Assembly: GCA_026393245.1 (NCBI GenBank)
Contig: JAPLAO010000165.1
Span: forward strand, 1 to 58,172
Origin: Mycobacterium sp.
Lineage (GTDB): Bacteria > Actinomycetota > Actinomycetes > Mycobacteriales > Mycobacteriaceae
Length of the DNA: 58,172 bases
Direction of reading: 5' to 3'
Made by a program: the position numbers and the translations under genes. Positions 51,247-58,172 of this stretch are shown here, in pieces; the stretch's first letter is position 1; each line of letters begins with the position of its first letter. Below the pieces are notes generated by a model. That model had not been told where the DNA came from, ran no database searches, and saw nothing but the letters and a program-made list of their open reading frames with translations.

Positions 51247-51995
51247 CCGAGATAATCCGATTCGAGGACCAGATCCGGGATTAACGACTGATACTCGACA
51301 TGGGTGCGGTGCTCGGTGGTCTTCCAGAGCCGGCCCTGTTGCTCACGCATGTAGGCGCGATACTTCGGTGCTCCGGGAAAGCCGACGTTGTCCGCGACGA
51401 CAACCGTGCCCCGATGCAGCCAGTCGCATTCGGCGATGGTGAGCAGATCGGCCAGGTATGCGTTCTTGTCGTGATCGATGAATAGCAAGTCGATCGAATC
51501 GGCTGCGAATCCGTGCTCATCTCGCAACCTGTCCAGCGTGTGTCCGCCATCACCAATTGTTCCGACCACGCAGGTGATTTGATCGCCAACACCGGCGTGG
51601 TTCCAGATACGTTGCGCAACAAGGGCATTAGCGGCCCCTAACTCGACTGAAAAAATCCGTGCACCCGGGGCTGCCGCTGCAATGCGCAGCGCGCCGTACC
51701 CGCAGTAGGTACCCAACTCCAGCGCCAGCCGGGGATTCGCTCGCTTTACCGCGGCATCGAGCAGTTTGCCCTTCTCGTCGCCAACGCTGACCAGGAATGC
51801 CTTGTCGTACGAGTACTGATCCATCTTCGCGATCACGTCGCCGAGATCGCCGTGCCGGGCGTGAGCAACCACGTAATCCGCCGCGGCGGTTTCCCGGCCG
51901 TCACCCAGCTGGCCGGTCGTGTTGAAATTCCGGACACTGATGCCCGCGCGTAACACCGACCACCGCAGCATTGGTAGATACCGGCGAAGTCCCAT
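51243..51995 (-). CDS. SAM-dependent O-methyltransferase (catechol OMT-like, DUF/OMT family 3)
   Basis: 250 residues. Rossmann methyltransferase with the SAM motif LALELGTYCGYGALRIA near 90-106, SVELGAANALVAQ near 114, and the metal-binding LLFIDHDKNAYLADL near 169-183, which fits Mg2+-dependent catechol O-methyltransferases. The likely substrate is a vicinal diol of an aromatic ring. A TAACGT box (minus strand, 52002-52007) lies 6 nt before ATG 51995, so the mRNA is probably leaderless. It is divergent from the polyketide cluster, 56 nt away, and its stop overlaps that of mmpL by 4 bp. Confidence 0.85.
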   Translation of the reverse strand: MGLRRYLPMLRWSVLRAGISVRNFNTTGQLGDGRETAAADYVVAHARHGDLGDVIAKMDQYSYDKAFLVSVGDEKGKLLDAAVKRANPRLALELGTYCGYGALRIAAAAPGARIFSVELGAANALVAQRIWNHAGVGDQITCVVGTIGDGGHTLDRLRDEHGFAADSIDLLFIDHDKNAYLADLLTIAECDWLHRGTVVVADNVGFPGAPKYRAYMREQQGRLWKTTEHRTHVEYQSLIPDLVLESDYLG

Positions 51996-52001
51996 ACGGT
52001 T

Positions 52002-52007
52002 ACGTTA
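52002..52007 (-). promoter_or_regulatory. -10 box of the leaderless O-methyltransferase promoter
   Basis: On the minus strand TAACGT, then 6 nt, then ATG 51995. Confidence 0.55.
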
Positions 52008-52051
52008 CAGCTGGAGCCGGCCGAAAGACGTTGAGGGAATGAGGAATCCCG

Positions 52052-52861
52052 GTGGACACATCGCAGCGGCGTGATGACGCCGGACCAAGCCTGGGACGAA
52101 GGACGCTGGCACTGAGCTACGGCCTGGTGTGCCACGTGTCGTTCCTGCTCGGTGTGCTGACCATGATGGCGGCAATGTTTTTCGGGATGAGCCGATCGCT
52201 GGGTACCGTGCCGACGCCGTGGAATTGGGTCGCCAATGCCGCCCTGCTGATCCAGTTTCCGCTCGTTCATTCACTGTTGCTCACCACACGGGGCAGGGCG
52301 GTGCTCGCGGCTCTGGCCCCGCGTGGCACCGGAGCCACATTGTCGACGACGACATACGTCACCATCGCCGCGTTACAGGTGTTTGCGCTCTTCGCTTTCT
52401 GGTCGCCGACGTCAACGATCTGGTGGCAGGCGACTGGGCCGGCACTGGTGGTGATGATCGCGCTCTACGCGGCTTCCTGGGCGTTGCTCGGAAAGTCCAT
52501 GGCCGACGCCGGATTGTCAGTGCAGACCGGCAGTCTGGGATGGTTCGCGTTGCTTCGCGGACGTAAGCCGGTTTTTCCGCCGATGCCGGTGACGGGCCTG
52601 TTCCGGCTGACCCGCCAACCGATCTACGTATCCTTCGCGTTGACCCTGTGGACCGTCCCCACGTGGACACCCGACCAACTTGTGGTAGCAATCACGTTCA
52701 CGGCCTACTGCCTGATCGCGCCACAGTTCAAGGAGGCCCGCTACCGGCGCATCTACGGCCGGACCTTCGATGATTACGCTCACAGTGTTCCCTACTGGTT
52801 TCCCTGGCCACGGCCGCCGAGGGAAACGCCGGGTGCGGCCCCGGGCGTCAGCCAACCGTAA
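52052..52861 (+). CDS. NnrU/MddA-like membrane methyltransferase (ICMT superfamily)
   Basis: 269 residues with six or so membrane segments (about 20-45, 57-76, 94-119, 128-151, 187-210, 215-235). The C-terminal part has the isoprenylcysteine-methyltransferase style motif: LTRQPIYVSFALTLWTVPTW, then KEARYRRIYGRTFDDYAHSVPYWFPWPRP. MddA-type enzymes methylate methanethiol; others methylate lipids or polyketides. It is the first gene of a probable operon with the type III polyketide synthase 36 nt downstream, so a role in modifying that product is possible. GTG 52052 follows TGAGGA by 6 nt. Confidence 0.75.
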   Translation: MDTSQRRDDAGPSLGRRTLALSYGLVCHVSFLLGVLTMMAAMFFGMSRSLGTVPTPWNWVANAALLIQFPLVHSLLLTTRGRAVLAALAPRGTGATLSTTTYVTIAALQVFALFAFWSPTSTIWWQATGPALVVMIALYAASWALLGKSMADAGLSVQTGSLGWFALLRGRKPVFPPMPVTGLFRLTRQPIYVSFALTLWTVPTWTPDQLVVAITFTAYCLIAPQFKEARYRRIYGRTFDDYAHSVPYWFPWPRPPRETPGAAPGVSQP

Positions 52862-52897
52862 GGGTCGGTCTCGTGGAACGAGGGCATACTGGTTTAC

Positions 52898-53992
52898 ATG
52901 TCCAGCAAATCTATGTCCGGTGCGGCACGTCCGATCAGCGTGATCGCCGGTGTGCAGGGCGCGTTGCCGGCGAACCGGTACAGCCAGGATGAGATCACCG
53001 AGGCCTTCCTGAAGTTTCCGGCGTTCGCCGGGCACGACAAAATCGTGCGCAATCTTCATCGCTCCGCCAAGGTCGGCCACCGCCACCTGGTGCTGCCGAT
53101 TGAGGCCTATCCCGGCCTGCAGGATTTCGGCGAGGCCAACGATTTGTACATCGAGCATGCGGTGGACCTGGCCTGCGCGGCGTTGACCGCTGCGCTTGAT
53201 GAGGCGGGCCTGAAGCCGACCGACGTAGACCTGGTCATGTCGACCACGGTGACCGGCATCATGGTGCCCTCGCTCGAGGCCCGGGTGGCCACCCGCCTCG
53301 GCTTGCGACCCGATGTGCGTCGGGTTCCGATGTTCGGCCTGGGCTGCGTCGCGGGTGCGGCAGGTGTGGCGCGACTGCACGACTATCTGCGCGGCGCGCC
53401 CGATGATGTCGCGGTGCTGCTCTCGGTGGAGTTGTGTTCGCTCACCTTCCCCGCTCTCAAACCCGAGATCGCCGGGCTGGTCGGCGGAGCGCTCTTCGGC
53501 GACGGAGCCGCGGCGGTGGTGGCGGTGGGTGAACGTCGAGCACGCGAGATCGGCGCGCTCGGACCCGACATCATCGACTCCCGCAGCCACCTCTACCCAG
53601 ACTCGCTGCGCACCATGGGCTGGGACATCGGAGCAAGTGGCTTTGAATTGGTGTTGTCCGCCGACGTGCCCGAGGTCGTGAGCCGGTACCTAAATGACGA
53701 CGTCACCGGCTTTCTCGGTGCGCACGACCTCACCATTGGCGACATCGGAACCTGGGTGAGCCACCCGGGTGGGCCCAAGGTGATCGAGGCCATCGTGGAC
53801 AGCCTCGGTCTCCCCGATGATGCCCTTGAACTCACCTGGCGATCGCTGGCCGATGTCGGAAACCTGTCGTCGTCGTCGGTACTGCATGTACTGCGGGACA
53901 CCAAAGCCAAACACCCGGTCGCTGGGCCCAGTGTGATGATGGCGATGGGGCCCGGGTTCTGTTCCGAATTGGTTCTGCTGCAATGGCATTGA
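52898..53992 (+). CDS. Type III polyketide synthase (chalcone/stilbene synthase family)
   Basis: Homodimeric synthase that extends an acyl-CoA starter with malonyl-CoA, giving alkylresorcinols or alkylpyrones. 364 residues, close to mycobacterial Pks10/Pks11. The catalytic triad is complete: Cys150 (FGLGCVAGAAGVARL), His289 (WVSHPGGPKVIEA) and Asn322 (DVGNLSSSSV). MSTTVTGIMVPSLEARV near 114-129 is typical. With the ICMT-like methyltransferase and the FAD oxygenase that follow, it has the order of srsA-srsB-srsC of Streptomyces, which make methylated phenolic lipid quinones. The ring type cannot be told from sequence. Confidence 0.92.
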   Translation: MSSKSMSGAARPISVIAGVQGALPANRYSQDEITEAFLKFPAFAGHDKIVRNLHRSAKVGHRHLVLPIEAYPGLQDFGEANDLYIEHAVDLACAALTAALDEAGLKPTDVDLVMSTTVTGIMVPSLEARVATRLGLRPDVRRVPMFGLGCVAGAAGVARLHDYLRGAPDDVAVLLSVELCSLTFPALKPEIAGLVGGALFGDGAAAVVAVGERRAREIGALGPDIIDSRSHLYPDSLRTMGWDIGASGFELVLSADVPEVVSRYLNDDVTGFLGAHDLTIGDIGTWVSHPGGPKVIEAIVDSLGLPDDALELTWRSLADVGNLSSSSVLHVLRDTKAKHPVAGPSVMMAMGPGFCSELVLLQWH

Positions 53993-54005
53993 TGGATCGC
54001 ATCTC

Positions 54006-54511
54006 ATGATCTGGTATGTGCTGCTGATTGCCGCGGTCGCTTGCGAGCGGGTGGCGGAGCTTGTGGTCTCCAACCGCAACCTCGCGTGGAGCCGAACCCG
54101 GGGCGGTATCGAGTTCGGCGCGGGTCACTATCCGGTGATGGTCGTCCTGCACACCGGGCTGCTGGTGGGCTGCCTGGCCGAAGTGATCTTTCTGCACCGG
54201 CCTTTCCTCCCCTCACTGGGTTGGCCGATGCTGGTGATCGTGGTGGCGGCGCAGGCACTGCGCTGGTGGTGTATCACCACACTCGGGCGGCAGTGGAACA
54301 CCCGCGTCGTAGTGGTGCCCGGGGCGCCGCGAGTCTCCGGCGGCCCCTACCGCCTGATACCGCACCCCAATTACGTCGCGGTGATCGCCGAAGGTGTGGC
54401 GTTGCCTCTGGTCCATACCGCCTGGATTACCGCGCTGGTTTTCACCGTGCTCAACGCCGCGCTACTGACCACACGCATCACCACGGAGAACAACGCACTG
54501 GCGAGGTTGGC

Positions 54512-54515
<4 letters not shown>
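54006..54515 (+). CDS. Isoprenylcysteine carboxyl methyltransferase-family enzyme (SrsB-like)
   Basis: Membrane methyltransferase of 169 residues with four to five helices (about 2-20, 42-62, 72-90, 123-150). The C-terminal SAM-binding signature is clear: LGRQWNTRVVVVPGAPRVSGGPYRLIPHPNYVAVIAEGVALPL near 101-143, ending TTRITTENNALARLA. Located 13 nt after the polyketide synthase and overlapping the FAD oxygenase start (ATGA), so it should act on the same product, methylating a phenolic hydroxyl as SrsB does. Confidence 0.87.
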
Positions 54516-56561
<2,046 letters not shown>

Positions 56562-56565
56562 CGGA

Positions 56566-57261
56566 TCAGACGGTGATCTTGGTGTCGGCGTTGATCATGG
56601 CGGCCGCATCACGCACGACCTGCCCTTGGTCCTGTGGGGCGTCGGCGTTGAGTTGCACCACGAAGACCGCGCCGTCCTTGCTCGGGATGACGATGGTTTC
56701 CTGAGCGATGTAGCGGCGCTCGTCGCCCCTGAGGTAGGTGGCCTGGAACTTGATCGAGTCGAATCCGCTGACCGTGCTCTTCTGCACATCCCCGTCCTGG
56801 GTGTAACCGGGCAGGTTCTGCAACATGCCCGGTGCGTACTCCAGGACCTTGGCCGGCTCGACGTCGCCGGTGAGCTTGGAGATGATCGCCGTCACGAACG
56901 GTGGATCATTGGGGTTCGCGGCCTTCTGGTAGACGATCGCACCGTAGGCCCACGCCGGAGTCTTCGCGCCGGCCAACTCCCAGTCTGGCGGCGTCGCGAA
57001 GTCGAACGCCGGAGCCCCGGCTTCATCCTTCTTGAACGGTGTCTCAATGATCTTGTTGTCGTTGACGTAGTCGGCGATGGTTTTGTTCGGCCCGGCGGGC
57101 ATATCCGGTGTGGCCGCGGCCGAACTCGACGCGGCGATGCTGGAGGCGGCCGAGCTCGCCTCGGACTTGACCTCGGTCTTGGTGGCGTTGCAGCCGGCCA
57201 GCGTGACGCTTAACGTCACGGCGCACAGCCCGACGGTGGTGACCATCGACATCTTCTTCAT
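56566..57261 (-). CDS. lpqN: LpqN/LpqT-family lipoprotein
   Basis: 231 residues. Lipoprotein signal peptide with lipobox VTLAGC, so Cys24 would be lipidated, followed by a Ser/Ala-rich linker (25-52) and a PsbP-like/LpqN domain (about 60-231: PPDWELAGAKTPAWAYGAIVY, VSGFDSIKFQATYLRGDERRYIAQETIVIP and DGAVFVVQLNADAPQDQ). It lies on the outer face of the plasma membrane or in the mycomembrane; members bind or carry lipids and have been linked to MmpL3 in M. tuberculosis. ATG 57261 has GAGGGAG 10 nt upstream; the frame is open to 57351. It is convergent with pat, with 4 nt between stops. Confidence 0.9.
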   Translation of the reverse strand: MKKMSMVTTVGLCAVTLSVTLAGCNATKTEVKSEASSAASSIAASSSAAATPDMPAGPNKTIADYVNDNKIIETPFKKDEAGAPAFDFATPPDWELAGAKTPAWAYGAIVYQKAANPNDPPFVTAIISKLTGDVEPAKVLEYAPGMLQNLPGYTQDGDVQKSTVSGFDSIKFQATYLRGDERRYIAQETIVIPSKDGAVFVVQLNADAPQDQGQVVRDAAAMINADTKITV

Positions 57262-57387
57262 CTGGTCAGTTCTCCCTCGTCCCGTGGCCGCGTCCCGCTG
57301 ACCGCTTCGAATCTGCAGCTTAGTGCCCACCCGTGGGGAAATCGAACGCAATCTCGGTGCAGGATTCAGCTGCCTGGGCTCAGGCAG

Positions 57388-57393
57388 TAGGTT
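57388..57393 (+). promoter_or_regulatory. -10 box of the leaderless tspO promoter
   Basis: TAGGTT, 6 nt before ATG 57400. Confidence 0.6.
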
Positions 57394-57399
57394 GGCGAA

Positions 57400-57876
57400 A
57401 TGCGGAGATCGATCATCGGTACCGGTCTGGCCACGGCGGCCGCGGCCGTCGTCGGCGGCGCGGTGAGCCGCGATGGCGTCCAGAACTGGTACTCCCAGAT
57501 CCGCAAGCCGCGCTATGTGCCACCGAACGTCGCGTTCCCGATCGCCTGGACGATGCTGTACGTCGATATCGCGGCCACCTCCGCGGCGACGATCAACCGG
57601 TTCCGGGCCGGCGGCGATAATGGCAAGGCGCGCACCTACATTGCGGCGCTGGGCGTCAACCTAATGCTCAATGCCGGGTTCAGCTGGGTGTTCTTCAATC
57701 GGCACAAGACCGGCCAGGGTGCGCTCGTGGCCGGGTTGCTGGCGGCCAGTAGCGCGGACCTGGTTCGCCGGGCCGCCGATGCCGACCTCAAACTGGGTGT
57801 TGCGCTGGCGCCCTATCCGCTGTGGTGCTCCTTCGCGACGGTGCTGTCCACCGACATCTGGCGGCTTAACCGCTAG
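57400..57876 (+). CDS. tspO: TspO/MBR family tryptophan-rich sensory protein
   Basis: Five-helix membrane protein of 158 residues that binds porphyrins, cholesterol or related ligands. Seen: NWYSQIRKPRYVPPNVAFPIAWTMLYVDIAATSAA near 29-63 (the PxWxxP-style loop has Pro and Trp), NLMLNAGFSWVFFNRHKTG near 87-105 and LAPYPLWCSFATVLSTDIWRLN at the end. The role is probably tetrapyrrole or stress sensing. It is probably leaderless (TAGGTT box). Confidence 0.9.
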   Translation: MRRSIIGTGLATAAAAVVGGAVSRDGVQNWYSQIRKPRYVPPNVAFPIAWTMLYVDIAATSAATINRFRAGGDNGKARTYIAALGVNLMLNAGFSWVFFNRHKTGQGALVAGLLAASSADLVRRAADADLKLGVALAPYPLWCSFATVLSTDIWRLNR

Positions 57877-58015
57877 AACGCCATCTGCTGCGGCGCGAAA
57901 CGGTCAGTGACATCACCGACAAGGGATTCGATCGTTGTCGTTCCACAACACGCGAGTGCACATGATCGGAACGCTATTTCATCGCGCCCGTCGATGGGCT
58001 TGGGTGCAAAGGCGG

Positions 58016-58033
58016 CGGGGCCTGCAGGCCCCG
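58016..58033. terminator. Perfect 18-bp palindrome between tspO and the next lipoprotein gene
   Basis: CGGGGCCTGCAGGCCCCG is self-complementary along its whole length and can form a hairpin. It lies 15 nt before GTG 58049 and 140 nt after tspO, so it may terminate tspO or act as an operator. Confidence 0.5.
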
Positions 58034-58048
58034 TGGTACTAAAGCGGC

Positions 58049-58172
58049 GTGCACCGGCGTGTGGTGGGTCTGGCAATGCTGGCCTGTGTGGGCGCGTGTG
58101 GTTCACCGCCGAACCCGCCGCCGCAGTCGGCGGTGACCGCGCCCCGGGAGGTCAACCCCGCCAACGTCATCA
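58049..58172 (+). CDS. Lipoprotein, 5' part only (cut by the window end)
   Basis: 41 codons are visible. The product begins with a short basic segment (HRRVVGLAML), a hydrophobic core and the lipobox VGAC followed by GSPP, so Cys17 would be lipidated; a Pro-rich linker then leads to APREVNPANVI. VNPAN recalls the start of the DUF5642-type sensor domain of mycobacterial lipoproteins, but too little is visible. The start GTG 58049 lies 15 nt after a perfect palindrome. Confidence 0.6.
   Translation, partial: MHRRVVGLAMLACVGACGSPPNPPPQSAVTAPREVNPANVI

Overview
The window is a piece of a high-GC mycobacterial chromosome. The gene order follows the block that runs from Rv0948c to Rv0998 in Mycobacterium tuberculosis: aroQ-type chorismate mutase, pcrA/uvrD1, an M23 peptidase, sucCD, purNH, a MoxR/VWA pair, the echA7-fadE12-accA2-accD2-fadE13-atuA operon, rpmF, mprAB-pepD, moaB2, mscL, ruc, galU, glp, rimJ, sepX/glpR and pat. 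An MspA-type porin between moaB2 and mscL, and the lack of the csoR-ctpV, PE_PGRS and Rv0986-0989 genes that I recall from the M. tuberculosis locus, point to a non-tuberculous, probably environmental or rapid-growing, mycobacterium. These gene-order comparisons are from memory, not from an alignment.

Layout. 1-9.8 kb: chorismate mutase with a 35-bp tandem repeat over its stop codon, PcrA helicase, peptidoglycan peptidase, succinyl-CoA synthetase, a thiolase-like protein, an APH-fold kinase and a KstR-site-controlled F420 oxidoreductase. 9.8-18 kb: two membrane proteins, purN-purH and a MoxR AAA+/VWA pair. 18-20.3 kb: a mycobacterial secreted protein of unknown role behind a promoter whose -35 element lies inside a perfect palindrome, then a DUF1707 protein. 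20.4-29 kb: one six-gene minus-strand catabolic operon (AtuA-like, two acyl-CoA dehydrogenases, biotin-dependent carboxylase, hydratase). Its internal junctions carry short tandem repeats (14, 32 and 17 bp); two of these encode chains of three micro-ORFs joined by ATGA/GTGA overlaps. 29-33 kb: L32 and the MprAB-PepD envelope-stress system. 33-36.6 kb: moaB2, a CRP site, a small acidic ORF, the porin, MscL, a SAF protein and the redox chaperone Ruc behind a CIRCE-like operator. 36.6-41.6 kb: folate salvage, galU, the divisome pair glp and sepX around rimJ, and tRNA-Ala(CGC).

41.7-55.5 kb looks like a block set between sepX/tRNA-Ala and pat relative to the M. tuberculosis order. It holds a peptidoglycan-peptidase-like secreted protein, polyphosphate:AMP phosphotransferase, glycogen phosphorylase, a type VII secretion-like pair (EspC/WXG-like small protein plus a DUF1023 alpha/beta hydrolase), an MmpL transporter, and a type III polyketide synthase cluster with membrane methyltransferases and an FAD monooxygenase (srsABC-like). 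That cluster runs directly into the cAMP-regulated lysine acetyltransferase gene. 56.6-58.2 kb: an LpqN lipoprotein, TspO and the start of another lipoprotein.

Many starts fit leaderless transcription: a TANNNT box 6-7 nt before an ATG or GTG. No insertion sequence, prophage, CRISPR array or toxin-antitoxin pair was seen.
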